Source: Phycisphaerales bacterium
GTDB taxonomy: Bacteria; Planctomycetota; Phycisphaerae; Phycisphaerales; UBA1924
Assembly (NCBI GenBank): GCA_029213305.1
Contig: JARGPA010000004.1
Location: 1 to 64,000, forward strand
Length of the DNA: 64,000 nt
Direction: 5' to 3'
In this document: positions 1 through 8,364 of the stretch, in pieces
How the letters are laid out: every line of letters begins with the position of its first letter
Position numbering within the stretch: the stretch's first letter is position 1
Translations under genes and position numbers: made by a program
Notes under the pieces: generated by a model
Told to the model about the DNA's origin: nothing
Seen by the model: the letters and a program-made list of their open reading frames with translations, nothing else
Database searches by the model: none

Positions 1-2
1 AC

Positions 3-779
3 CAAATGGGTAACCCGAGTGATGCTATCAAAAGTCTTGAAAGAGCTCATTCAATATCAAGTGAGTTGCTTGGGTCAGAGCATGCACGTTCACTTGAAAC
101 TCAAGTGTATTTGATTAAATCATATCAGTTGCTTGGAGAGTTTGAGAAAGTACGAATTTTGGTTGCTGAAGTACTCCCCAAAATGAATGTGGCATTTGGT
201 GTGAATGACCCTAGGACTTATCGAATAAGAGCGTTTCTTACAATTGCTGAAGTTGAGACAGGGTTTCCTGAACGAGCGCATGAAAGAGCGAGTGCAATGC
301 TCAAGAATAGTATTGAGCTATTTCCAGATGGACACTGGGATGTAACTCAATGCAAATTTTTGCTAGCGCACTCTTTGTTAGCTCTTGGAAAGCCTCAAGA
401 AGTAGTCGATTTGATGAATCCTGTGATGAAGTTTATGGAGTCCTCTGAGAATGTAAGACTCATTCGGAAATATCAACCACGCTATTGGTTAGCAAAGTCG
501 CATAACGAGTTAGGAAATCATCAGCACTCTATAGAGTTGCTTTCTGTAGTGCTTGAAGAGTTATCTTTAAACTTGGGTTCGAAACATCCACATGTATTGC
601 AATGTCAGTTCGAGTATGCAAAGGCCCTCGCTGCTACTGGTGATTCTGACGGCCTAGATCACAGGATTGAACTCTTAAAAGAAGGGTTTCAAGAATCATT
701 CGGCCCTGAACATCCATATACCAAGCGTGTCGAGGCATATGAGTTCATCTCTGCTGTCATTTCAGGTCCTGCTGACTGA
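3..779 (+). CDS. TPR-repeat protein, C-terminal fragment (5' partial)
   Basis: The reading frame is open to the window edge, so this is only the C-terminal end of a gene and the ATG at 6 need not be its start. The visible 257 residues are helical repeats of tetratricopeptide type, with recurring 'G-x-x-H-P' turns (GSEHARSLE, GSKHPHVLQ, GPEHPYTKR), as in the TPR tails of planctomycete Ser/Thr kinases. A kinase-TPR protein with a similar tail lies at 26456-28699, so this may be the end of a paralogue, but no kinase domain is visible here. The protein ends in ISGPAD just before a 349-nt gap. Role: probably a protein-protein interaction or signalling module; specific function unknown. Confidence 0.75.
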   Translation, partial: QMGNPSDAIKSLERAHSISSELLGSEHARSLETQVYLIKSYQLLGEFEKVRILVAEVLPKMNVAFGVNDPRTYRIRAFLTIAEVETGFPERAHERASAMLKNSIELFPDGHWDVTQCKFLLAHSLLALGKPQEVVDLMNPVMKFMESSENVRLIRKYQPRYWLAKSHNELGNHQHSIELLSVVLEELSLNLGSKHPHVLQCQFEYAKALAATGDSDGLDHRIELLKEGFQESFGPEHPYTKRVEAYEFISAVISGPAD

Positions 780-981
780 TATACAATTTTTAACTATTTT
801 CATATTTGTTTGTCCAATTCAGGCTCTGAGCTCACTATTGCTCATTGCAGGCCTTTGGGTTTTTTGATGAGTAAGAGCAGCGTAGAAATGGGCAATCGTT
901 TCTACTCACGCTCGAGATATTCGTGTGATTATGCTTACCTTGACAATGAGATTCATTTGTAATTTCAAGGAATTATTGATT

Positions 982-1016
982 AGCTGGGACTCGATTTGGG
1001 TCCCAGCTATTTTTTT
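982..1016 (+). terminator. Rho-independent terminator
   Basis: Perfect 9-bp stem AGCTGGGAC (982-990) / GTCCCAGCT (1000-1008) with a 9-nt loop, followed by a T tract at 1010-1016. It would end transcription coming from the TPR gene or from an RNA encoded in the gap. Confidence 0.85.
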
Positions 1017-1093
1017 AATCAGGTGTAATCGTATATGCTGAAAAGGATTGACGATATTACGTGATCAAGCAAGTACTCTAGTAGAGATCAAAG

Positions 1094-1122
1094 TTGTGTT
1101 TACCCTGTGATTACACTATATT
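1094..1122 (+). promoter_or_regulatory. Possible promoter for the 1129 gene, with upstream palindrome
   Basis: A TATATT -10-like hexamer at 1117-1122 lies 17 nt after TTGTGT at 1094-1099, which is a weak -35. The predicted start would fall almost on the ATG at 1129, and that ATG has no Shine-Dalgarno sequence, so a leaderless message is possible. Just upstream is a perfect 11-bp palindrome CTCTAGTAGAG (1076-1086), a candidate operator. Confidence 0.3.
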
Positions 1123-1128
1123 CCTTCT

Positions 1129-2085
1129 ATGAGTGAAGAAATCCTTAGAAGAGATGCCCTTAAAGTCATCGGTGCGGGCTGTTTTACTTCGATGATGATC
1201 GCGAACCCCTCTAAGGGGATAAATATGGACATTTGGAGAAATAAACCACTCTTTGAAATATCAATCGCTCAATGGTCACTCCACAAGCTCCTTTTTGCAA
1301 ATGAAATCACTACAAATGATTTCGCGAAAGAAGCAAGCATGATGGGGTTCGGCGCGATTGAGTATGTGAATAGTTTCTTCAAAGATAAAGCAGAAGATGA
1401 AGATTACCTTCGCGGTTTAAACTCAAGAGCCAAGGATCATGGGGTTTCCCAGCTACTCATCATGTGTGATGGCGAAGGGGAACTCGGGAATGCAAATGCT
1501 AAAGCAAGATCAAATGCAGTTAAGAATCACCATAAATGGGTTCGCGCTGCAAAGGAGCTTGGGTGTCATTCAATTCGTGTAAACGCTGCGAGTTCAGGGA
1601 GCTATAAGGAACAGCAGAAACTTGCTTCTGATGGCCTTCGTAGTTTGACCGAGTTTGCGGCACCGTATGGAATCAACATTATTGTTGAAAACCACGGCGG
1701 GTATTCATCAAACGGGAAATGGTTATCCAAGGTGATGGACATGGTCGATCATCCAATGTGTGGTACACTTCCTGACTTTGGAAACTTCTGCATGGATTGG
1801 TCTCGTTCTGACGACCCCGAAGCTTGGTATGATCGGTACAAAGGGACAGAAGAACTCATGGTGTACGCGAAAGCAGTCAGTGCAAAGTCACATGAGTTTG
1901 ATGATGAAGGCAACGAAACAAAGACTGATTATCGTAGAATGCTCAAGATCGTTACTGATGCAGGATACCGTGGTTGGGTCGGAGTCGAGTATGAGGGATC
2001 AAAGCATTCCCCTCGTGAAGGCTGCAGACTGACTAAAGAGTTGCTTGAAACAGTCCGAGACGAACTCATGCATTCTACAGATTGA
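1129..2085 (+). CDS. Tat-exported xylose-isomerase-like TIM barrel protein
   Basis: The protein has 318 residues in the sugar phosphate isomerase/epimerase (AP endonuclease family 2-like) TIM-barrel superfamily. The N-terminus carries a twin-arginine-like signal ([12 protein letters not shown]), so it probably works in the periplasm, unlike the two cytosolic relatives at 6497 and 9713. Candidate metal ligands of the family are seen in order: the Glu of IVENHGG, the Asp of LPDFGNF, the His of AKSHEFDD and the Glu of GVEYEG. It is probably an isomerase, epimerase, hydratase or lyase on an oxidised sugar. It converges with the heme-protein gene at 2092 with a 6-nt gap. No ribosome binding site precedes the ATG. 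Substrate unknown. Confidence 0.8.
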   Translation: MSEEILRRDALKVIGAGCFTSMMIANPSKGINMDIWRNKPLFEISIAQWSLHKLLFANEITTNDFAKEASMMGFGAIEYVNSFFKDKAEDEDYLRGLNSRAKDHGVSQLLIMCDGEGELGNANAKARSNAVKNHHKWVRAAKELGCHSIRVNAASSGSYKEQQKLASDGLRSLTEFAAPYGINIIVENHGGYSSNGKWLSKVMDMVDHPMCGTLPDFGNFCMDWSRSDDPEAWYDRYKGTEELMVYAKAVSAKSHEFDDEGNETKTDYRRMLKIVTDAGYRGWVGVEYEGSKHSPREGCRLTKELLETVRDELMHSTD

Positions 2086-2091
2086 TGAAAG

Positions 2092-2871
2092 TCAGGATGC
2101 GCTTGCATCATTCCCTGCAGGAAGTACACAATCAATAATCACAATGCAACCAATGAGCATTGTTCCAATCGCGTAAAGTCCGCCGCCGACCACAATCGCG
2201 AAAGCAAATCCTGCAACCTCGCGAGTGATCCACCACCCGGCCATATCAACGAGTAAACCAATCCCGGTAACAAAGACTACAAATCCAATTATTCGATTTG
2301 AGAATCGAGTCATCGCTCCGAGTAAAGCAAGTACAAGCATGACGATTGCCATCATTGGGGCATGAGTATGCTGACTCGTCGCAACGATATCTATTCCCGC
2401 AGGTTGGATATCTTTCGAAATAGCGATTTTCTGGATGTCATCCCAATACTCTAAAGGAACTTCAGGATGTGTGTTCGCGCCCGATGAACTCCGTGTATGA
2501 CAATCCAAACAACTCATCGCGATGAGTTCAGAAGGAGCATCTTCTCCAAGATCAAGATTGTCATAATCTTGCGATACCCGATCGCTTCTGAGCCAATCCA
2601 ATAGAGTAGTTCGCTCAGTATCAGGTAATGTATCAGGGTGTCCATTCTCAAGTGCAGAGATCAATGGAGACGGGGTTTGCACTCCGTGATAAGCGCCGAT
2701 GATGTCATTCATTGTTAAACCAGGTGTTTCATCGCGATTGTCATAATGCCAACGAAGATGTAAACCTGAAACAACATATCCACCCAGAAGGGTGATGATC
2801 AACGATGCAATCCCTAACCTAAATAAGTAGGGGAGTGATCGGATTGAAAGCGAACATGTATTCGACATCAT
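2092..2871 (-). CDS. Membrane protein with c-type heme motif
   Basis: 259 residues. A first membrane segment spans about 20-39, followed by a roughly 130-residue extracytoplasmic part that carries a CxxCH heme c motif (C121-L-D-C124-H125), then about three more hydrophobic segments near 170-190, 192-212 and 220-250. It is the last gene of the operon that starts at 6399, 31 nt after the preceding oxidoreductase, and AAGG lies upstream of its ATG. Membrane-bound cytochrome c-like proteins of this layout occur in planctomycetes, but I do not know a characterised member. From its position I infer that it could take electrons from the exported oxidoreductases of the same operon. Confidence 0.6.
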   Translation of the reverse strand: MMSNTCSLSIRSLPYLFRLGIASLIITLLGGYVVSGLHLRWHYDNRDETPGLTMNDIIGAYHGVQTPSPLISALENGHPDTLPDTERTTLLDWLRSDRVSQDYDNLDLGEDAPSELIAMSCLDCHTRSSSGANTHPEVPLEYWDDIQKIAISKDIQPAGIDIVATSQHTHAPMMAIVMLVLALLGAMTRFSNRIIGFVVFVTGIGLLVDMAGWWITREVAGFAFAIVVGGGLYAIGTMLIGCIVIIDCVLPAGNDASAS

Positions 2872-2902
2872 GAGACCTTCTATAAATAGATATCAGATTG
2901 AG

Positions 2903-4129
2903 TTAGAGCCCTGTGAGATCAATATCAACACTTTTGCCATTCATAATTGCTTGATTCGCAGCGATCCCAACTACAGTAGCACGAGCTGCTTCTGCGATAG
3001 AACAAGCAGGAGATTCACTCGTTGCTATTGAACTGATCCAGTCTTCTAGAGCATAATACACGGAAGGGTTAGGGAGTCCGATGCCCTCTTTGAGTTTCCC
3101 TTGTTCTGCAAGCTTTGTTGCTCCTGCGATCAGAGTAATCCCTTCATCGTTGTGGAACTGTTGCCTATTCGCATACACTTCCCAGCCTTGCGTGGGCGCG
3201 TCTGCTTCTTTGAACAACCAGCCGTGCGACCAACCGAGTTTGATTGCAGCATTCGATCCGAAGAAGATTTCTTGTTTCCCGCCGTATGAGTTTGCGAGAG
3301 TTGCATCGTACCCGAGTGTTGAACCATCTTCGAACATCAAAGAGCATGCGATTGTGTCATGGATCTTTCGTCCGTCTTGATAGAATCGGTTGCCGCCGTT
3401 TCCGATGACTCTTGAAGGATACTTGCCTGTATACCAATGGAACACATCAAACTGTTGAGTACCCCATTCCCCTGCGAGTCCATTCGCTCGTTCTGGATCG
3501 AGTTTCCAGTTGAGTGCCGCTTTACGGACAGGATCATTTGATGGAGTCACCCAGCTTGTCTTCCGGTTGTTCTGTGCACGCATTGAAATCAAATCGCGTA
3601 CAGAGTCAGATCTAAAAAATCCCCTTGCAAGTTTATATACAGGATTTGATCGTCCATGTAATCCAGCGGCGATCACTCCCGCGGAGGAGCGAGCTGCTTC
3701 TGATATTGCGATACAATCTTCTTTTGTATGTGCTAATGGGCATTCAAGGTAAACATGAACCCCTGCATTGATACATTCGAGAGCAACTTCGCGATGTGTA
3801 TGGGTAGGTGTCGCGATCGCAACTGCATTCACAGTTCCTGATGCGAGTAGTTCTTTAACCGTTGCGTATCCAGTCGCGCCAGAAGCTCGGCGTAGTCCCG
3901 AGCTTAATCTGCGTTCGTCAACATCACAAACTGAGACTACCGATACGCCTGCGATTTTACCGAGTTCCCCCATGATCTCTCGGCCTTGGCGACCCACTCC
4001 GATCACTCCAATGCGCATAGGATCTTCGTTTGAGAATCCGCCGAATGCTTTTAGATTCGGGATCAGCGCCATCGCGGCCATTCCGCCTGCAGTATGGGTC
4101 AGGAATTTTCTTCGATCGATCTCATTCAT
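2903..4129 (-). CDS. Tat-exported Gfo/Idh/MocA oxidoreductase, EKP motif altered
   Basis: 408 residues from the chosen ATG at 4129, which has AGAGG 6 nt upstream and a Tat signal right after it (DRRKFL, then a hydrophobic stretch). Residues 40-49 form the Rossmann dinucleotide motif (GVIGVGRQG), so it probably binds NAD(P) tightly and is exported folded. The family's catalytic EKP motif reads E129-C130-P131: the lysine is replaced by cysteine. The C-terminal alpha/beta half with the DVFHWYTG motif is intact. The gene overlaps the stop of the ApbE gene by 8 nt, so the two are translationally coupled. Likely role: oxidation or isomerisation of a sugar or glycoside in the periplasm. The altered motif makes activity uncertain. 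Confidence 0.85.
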   Translation of the reverse strand: MNEIDRRKFLTHTAGGMAAMALIPNLKAFGGFSNEDPMRIGVIGVGRQGREIMGELGKIAGVSVVSVCDVDERRLSSGLRRASGATGYATVKELLASGTVNAVAIATPTHTHREVALECINAGVHVYLECPLAHTKEDCIAISEAARSSAGVIAAGLHGRSNPVYKLARGFFRSDSVRDLISMRAQNNRKTSWVTPSNDPVRKAALNWKLDPERANGLAGEWGTQQFDVFHWYTGKYPSRVIGNGGNRFYQDGRKIHDTIACSLMFEDGSTLGYDATLANSYGGKQEIFFGSNAAIKLGWSHGWLFKEADAPTQGWEVYANRQQFHNDEGITLIAGATKLAEQGKLKEGIGLPNPSVYYALEDWISSIATSESPACSIAEAARATVVGIAANQAIMNGKSVDIDLTGL

Positions 4130-5099
4130 AACAATCCTCTGAGTATGTTCTAACAACCCCTAGTGGGTCAAAAATAGTTGGTTCTTCGTCATTCTCAAAC
4201 ACAATCAACGAGCATGAGTCGTTGTTGAGCTTCTCTTTTAAACTTGGAGATACACAGCACGCAGTAGAGTATGCATCTGCGATCGTTGCGCTTCGATGGA
4301 TACACACAACGCGTGAAACATTGTTGTCAACCGATGCGAGAGTTTGCGGGTTCATTACATGTCCGTACTCAATGCCATTTTTTGAAATGGTATTGCTGAT
4401 GTTTTCCGAAACCCCAATCGACAAATCGTTCAATTCAACAAAGTAGTTGTTTCCTATGTCTACTCGCCAATGTTTGTTGTGTTGACCCAATCCAATGCCT
4501 GTGGCGGATGATGTTCCTCCATGAACAAACGCATTTGTGATTCCATTTTCAATCAGTTCAGATTTTATTTCATCAAGAACAAACCCCTTGGCAATCGCAC
4601 CAAAGTCGAGTGCGATTCGATTATCGATTTTCTGAATTGACTGTTGTTTCGGATCAAGCTCAAATGCCTTATTCAAGTCGAGACCAGCTAAATCATTCAA
4701 TGACTCATTTTGAAATCCATGAGCTTGCATTAGTGATCCCGCGGCGATGTTAAACATGCCGCCAGTTTCAATCCTTAAGTCTTCACACATCGAGATCAAC
4801 GAATACATGTCGTCATCCAACACTAAATTTGTCTCAGAGTTAGATCTATTGATCTGAGAGATGATGGAACCAGGTTCGAAAACAGATAGTCGTGAGTGCC
4901 AATCAAATACGAGTTCGCGTAAATCTTCGCAAACAGCAATACAATCGCCCTGATCAAAGGGCGATCGATTGACATCAACGATTATCTCGAATCGACATCC
5001 CATCGCATCGAACGCGAGTGGGGCATAAAAGTCTTCCGAGAATCGGTTGCCTTTAAGACTTTGATGCACGCATGGTTTTCGGGTCAAAGGTGAATGCAT
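4122..5099 (-). CDS. apbE: FAD:protein FMN transferase, ApbE family
   Basis: ApbE covalently attaches FMN to a Thr/Ser of target proteins, using FAD and a metal ion. Family features seen: an FEIIVDV start to the fold, a GGMFNIAAG segment, the LDFGAIAKGFVLD motif (family DLGGIAKGYAVD) and a HGGTSSATG glycine stretch. The frame is open to 5276, but homology starts only near 5050. The ATG at 5099 gives 325 residues, close to family length; a GTG at 5069 is an alternative. Either overlaps the upstream oxidoreductase gene. No signal peptide or lipobox is visible, so it seems cytosolic. I found no convincing flavinylation target (D-x-x-[ST]-G-A-[ST]) in the neighbours. Its place between two Tat-exported oxidoreductases is unusual. 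Confidence 0.85.
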   Translation of the reverse strand: MHSPLTRKPCVHQSLKGNRFSEDFYAPLAFDAMGCRFEIIVDVNRSPFDQGDCIAVCEDLRELVFDWHSRLSVFEPGSIISQINRSNSETNLVLDDDMYSLISMCEDLRIETGGMFNIAAGSLMQAHGFQNESLNDLAGLDLNKAFELDPKQQSIQKIDNRIALDFGAIAKGFVLDEIKSELIENGITNAFVHGGTSSATGIGLGQHNKHWRVDIGNNYFVELNDLSIGVSENISNTISKNGIEYGHVMNPQTLASVDNNVSRVVCIHRSATIADAYSTACCVSPSLKEKLNNDSCSLIVFENDEEPTIFDPLGVVRTYSEDCYE

Positions 5100-6399
5100 G
5101 GCCTTCCCACATTGATCGGGTTGCGAGATCCACCGCGACGAGCACCTTTGATGCAAGGTCGATGTTGCTCTTTGCAGGTTCGCGTGTTCGGATACATTCG
5201 AGCCAATTGAGTCGGAGTTGATCCTGATCGTTTCCGATATCTTCACATTCAATGCGTTCTGCATCAATGTCATCAACGAAGATCCGCTCTGGACGAACTT
5301 CGCAATGGCGCGAGTTGAGATACATATTTGCTTTGTGGCCTCGGATCATGGTTTCAAGTCCAACCTCATTTGCGGTAGACCCTGCAATAACCATCGTGTG
5401 TCCATCTTCGAACTGGATCGTTAAGTTCACTTGATCATGATTTTCCATATCATGATCAATCACATGAGCCCCGGTTGCAACAACTCGTGTAGGCCAACCT
5501 GAGTCAAGTGCAAAGATGAGTGGAGTCATTACATGTACTAAGAGGTCGCCGATGATACCTGTTGAAAAGTCTTTGTATCGGCGCCAGCGTGCATACACCT
5601 TTGGATCCCATTCGCGTGGGCCAAGATCTCCAAGCCATGCTTTCCAATCTAGGTTAACTCCTGGTTTCCACTCAGGATCAATCCCGTAGTAGTTCCATTC
5701 TCCAGTAGTTGAGTTTCGACAGTAACTTGTCTGCGACCAGACTGGTTTACCAATCATTCCAGTTTTGATCACTTCGCGTGCCTTGTTGTACTTGGGCAAC
5801 ATGATCATTTGTGTACCAACCTGGAAGATTCGTTCAGGATGATCAAGGACTGCTTTTCGAACTTCCAATGCTTGATCGAGTCGGAGTGTCATCGGTTTTT
5901 CAGTGTACACATCTTTCCCCGCGGTCAACGAATCGATGATGTGCTGAGCATGCCAATGCTCAGGAGATGCGATGAGGACTGCGTGGATGTCATCTCGTTT
6001 AAGAATTTCTCGATAATCGCGATAGATATCAACATCAATGCCCTGTCGATCTTGTGCAGTTTTGTGTGCACCTTCAAGTCTTGAATCACAGACATCGGAG
6101 AGTGCGACAATCTTTGTATTTGTTTTACCAGATTCTGTGAGCGAGATAATCGAGTTGAGATGACCCCCGCCCATACCCCCTGTCCCGATGATCGCCATTC
6201 GGATCGCTTCTCCAGCTTTTGGAGGTTTGCCAGCAGCTGCTTTAACAGAGGGAACAAGTCTTTGAGCAGTATTTGTATTATGGCCGGCGCCAAGCATGGC
6301 TGCGCCCGCAACTCCAGCGAGGGCCGCAGTTTGTGCTAAAAATGCCCGGCGGGAATCGTTCGCCCGGTTGGTGTCAGTTGAGCCATTGTCATTATTCAC
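5053..6399 (-). CDS. Tat-exported Gfo/Idh/MocA oxidoreductase
   Basis: The first gene of a four-gene operon (this gene, apbE, a second oxidoreductase, a heme protein). GTG at 6399 is the preferred start because GGAGG lies 8 nt upstream; a TTG at 6414 is also in frame. A Tat signal follows (SRRAFLAQTA plus an alanine-rich hydrophobic core). The Rossmann motif IGTGGMGGGH and an intact catalytic EKP (TEKPMTL) are present, and the C-terminal substrate domain is full length (about 448 residues overall). Probably an NAD(P)-dependent sugar or glycoside dehydrogenase acting in the periplasm with bound cofactor, as in 3-keto-glycoside pathways. The promoter region is shared with the divergent operon at 6497. 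Confidence 0.88.
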   Translation of the reverse strand: MNNDNGSTDTNRANDSRRAFLAQTAALAGVAGAAMLGAGHNTNTAQRLVPSVKAAAGKPPKAGEAIRMAIIGTGGMGGGHLNSIISLTESGKTNTKIVALSDVCDSRLEGAHKTAQDRQGIDVDIYRDYREILKRDDIHAVLIASPEHWHAQHIIDSLTAGKDVYTEKPMTLRLDQALEVRKAVLDHPERIFQVGTQMIMLPKYNKAREVIKTGMIGKPVWSQTSYCRNSTTGEWNYYGIDPEWKPGVNLDWKAWLGDLGPREWDPKVYARWRRYKDFSTGIIGDLLVHVMTPLIFALDSGWPTRVVATGAHVIDHDMENHDQVNLTIQFEDGHTMVIAGSTANEVGLETMIRGHKANMYLNSRHCEVRPERIFVDDIDAERIECEDIGNDQDQLRLNWLECIRTREPAKSNIDLASKVLVAVDLATRSMWEGHAFTFDPKTMRASKS

Positions 6400-6440
6400 G
6401 GATGAAACCTCCAAGATCAGATGAGCGATGATGTGTTTGG

Positions 6441-6466
6441 GAGCGTGTCAGCGTACCATGATCTCA
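6441..6466 (+). promoter_or_regulatory. Shared upstream motif, copy 1
   Basis: GAGCGTG (6441-6447), TACCA (6454-6458) and ATCTCA (6461-6466) recur in the same order and nearly the same spacing at 9650-9673. Both copies sit 30-40 nt before a TIM-barrel gene, in a divergent promoter region. Possibly a common operator; unproven. Confidence 0.35.
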
Positions 6467-6496
6467 CATGCTTTACAAACCCGAATGGAGTGTTCA

Positions 6497-7321
6497 ATGG
6501 TAAAAAACATTGCTGTTTGCTCTTGGTCGTTACAGCCTGCCAATCCAGGTGATCTCATCGATTCAATAAATGAATGCGGTTTGTCACAGACTCAAGTCGC
6601 ACTCGACCAGTTTGTTTCAGGAGATTGGGATACCACATCATTTATAGATCTATGCGAGCCCTCAGGGATTTCCCTTTGCTCTGGTATGTTTTCAACAATC
6701 GGTGAAGATTATTCCACTCTTGAATCAATCAAAATGACAGGTGGGATATGTCCAGATGATCTATGGATCGAAAATCTTGAACTTGCAAACAACGCAGCGA
6801 TTGCTGCATCTCAACTTGGTATTCACTTAGTTTCTTTTCATGCAGGATTTATTCCCCACCAAGGGACTGGTGCGTATAGAACGATCGTGGATCGTATTAA
6901 ACAGATCACAGATGTATTCGCAAGTCATGAAATTGAACTTGCACTTGAAACAGGGCAAGAGCGTGCAGAGTCTTTGCTCGAAATGCTTGATGAACCGAAC
7001 ATGTCATCAGTTGGAATAAACTTTGATCCCGCAAACATGATTCTCTACGGCATGGGAGATCCTGCAAAGGCTCTGATGCTCTTGCAGGAAAGAGTCGTTC
7101 AAGTCCACATGAAAGATGCAATCAGTTCGAAAATGCCAGGACAATGGGGAGAAGAAGTCCCTGCGGGAAATGGACAAGTAGATTGGGATCATTTCTTTCA
7201 TACGATACATAAGGTTACTCAGCCGATCGATGTTGTTATCGAAAGAGAAGCAGGGTCCAAAAGAGTTGAAGATGTGATCAAAGCGGTTTCGATCACGGAT
7301 CAATATGGATGCACTCGATGA
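6497..7321 (+). CDS. Sugar phosphate isomerase/epimerase-like TIM barrel protein
   Basis: 274 residues from ATG 6497, chosen because GGAG stands 6 nt upstream; the frame is open to 6428. No signal peptide, so cytosolic. Family metal ligands are visible: the Glu of LALETGQE, the Asp of INFDPANM, the His of VQVHMKDA and the Glu near the C-terminus (VIEREAG). A His/Glu-rich AP-endonuclease-2-type barrel of this sort isomerises, epimerises or dehydrates sugars and keto-sugars. The stop codon overlaps the start of the next oxidoreductase (ATGA at 7318-7321), so the two form a coupled pair, repeated in kind at 9713-11859. Exact substrate unknown. Confidence 0.85.
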   Translation: MVKNIAVCSWSLQPANPGDLIDSINECGLSQTQVALDQFVSGDWDTTSFIDLCEPSGISLCSGMFSTIGEDYSTLESIKMTGGICPDDLWIENLELANNAAIAASQLGIHLVSFHAGFIPHQGTGAYRTIVDRIKQITDVFASHEIELALETGQERAESLLEMLDEPNMSSVGINFDPANMILYGMGDPAKALMLLQERVVQVHMKDAISSKMPGQWGEEVPAGNGQVDWDHFFHTIHKVTQPIDVVIEREAGSKRVEDVIKAVSITDQYGCTR

Positions 7322-8364
7322 ATAATCAAAGCGAACATTTGAATATGATCAATGTAGGAATCATTGGGTATGGGTTCATGGGACAAACCCACGCGAAAGC
7401 ATATCAACTTGCACATAGTGACGATTATCCTTGTCGACTTTTTGCAATCGCAGATTCAGGCATTCAAGATGTTCAGAATGTACCCAAAGCAGGCAATATT
7501 GAGATAGAGCAACATGATGTAGATCTTGATAGTGTACTTTTGTTTGAATCCGCGAATGATATTCTCAAAAATCCTGAAGTAGATTTAGTTTCCATTTGCA
7601 CACACACAGATTCGCATGTCAACCTTGCGATTGAGGCGCTAAAAGCAGGCAAGCATGTCGTAGTTGAGAAGCCCATAGCGATTGATACAAAGGATGTTCA
7701 GCGCTTAGCAGACGCTGCGAAAGCATCGGATCTACTTTGTGTTCCCGCGATGTGTATGCGCCATTGGCCAGCGTGGATAAAGATACATGAAATTGTCAGA
7801 TCAAACGAACACGGAAATATCCGCAGCGCCGAGTTCCATCGTCTTGGTTCGCAACCAACTTGGTCTACGAAGTTTTACAAAGATATCACGCGATCCGGAG
7901 GCGTCCTCCGTGATCTCCATATCCACGATACTGATTTTATTGTTCATTGCTTCGGAGTTCCTGATGCTGTGACAACAGTTGGAGATCCTCTTCATCTCAC
8001 GACACTGTTCAAGTATCCATCGAACTCAGATTATCCGATACATGTCAGCGCTCAAGCAGCATGGGATCATCAGCCCGCAATCGGGTTTCAGATGCGTTGC
8101 ACAATTGTATTTGATAATGCAACACTTGATTTTGATATCAACAGAGATCAACAACTGGTCCTGCATCAGGGTGATGATTCAACAGTGATCGAAGTAGGAA
8201 CCCTGAGCGGATACGATGGGGAAGTCCGCTGGGCAATCGAGCAGATTCGCGATGGAAACAAAAAGGGCTCTACATATATTGATGAGGCTGTTCAAGTCTC
8301 TCGTGTACTTGATGCAGAACAGAAGAGCATGTCCGTAGGACGACAAGTTCAGATACGTTTATGA
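7318..8364 (+). CDS. Cytosolic Gfo/Idh/MocA oxidoreductase
   Basis: 348 residues from the ATG that overlaps the preceding stop codon (ATGA). A later ATG at 7345 starts right before the conserved INVGIIGYGFMG and is an alternative. The Rossmann motif GYGFMGQTHA, the EKP motif (VVEKPIAI) and the substrate-domain GGVLRDLHIHDTD motif are all intact, so it is probably an active NAD(P)-dependent sugar dehydrogenase. No signal peptide. It converges with the MFS gene and overlaps it by 6 nt. Together with the coupled TIM-barrel partner it probably processes in the cytosol a sugar imported by the neighbouring transporter. Confidence 0.87.
   Translation: MNNQSEHLNMINVGIIGYGFMGQTHAKAYQLAHSDDYPCRLFAIADSGIQDVQNVPKAGNIEIEQHDVDLDSVLLFESANDILKNPEVDLVSICTHTDSHVNLAIEALKAGKHVVVEKPIAIDTKDVQRLADAAKASDLLCVPAMCMRHWPAWIKIHEIVRSNEHGNIRSAEFHRLGSQPTWSTKFYKDITRSGGVLRDLHIHDTDFIVHCFGVPDAVTTVGDPLHLTTLFKYPSNSDYPIHVSAQAAWDHQPAIGFQMRCTIVFDNATLDFDINRDQQLVLHQGDDSTVIEVGTLSGYDGEVRWAIEQIRDGNKKGSTYIDEAVQVSRVLDAEQKSMSVGRQVQIRL

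Larger units (their letters stand above)
780..1128. other. Intergenic region with hairpins and terminator
   Basis: No convincing protein gene lies in these 349 nt. They hold a 7-bp perfect inverted repeat (GTAGAAA 882-888 / TTTCTAC 899-905), extended by GAGC 875-878 / GCTC 910-913, followed by the rho-independent terminator at 982-1016. The DNA between the TPR stop codon and this terminator is long for a 3' UTR, so a small RNA is possible, but I do not recognise a known family. Promoter-like elements for the next gene lie at 1094-1122. Confidence 0.4.

Noticed and set aside
3850-3910. An SGAT sequence in the 2903-4129 oxidoreductase as possible ApbE flavinylation site
   Set aside because: It lies in the Rossmann domain after the second strand (RRASGATGY) and lacks the acidic residue that normally precedes the motif; four residues are too few to support a claim.
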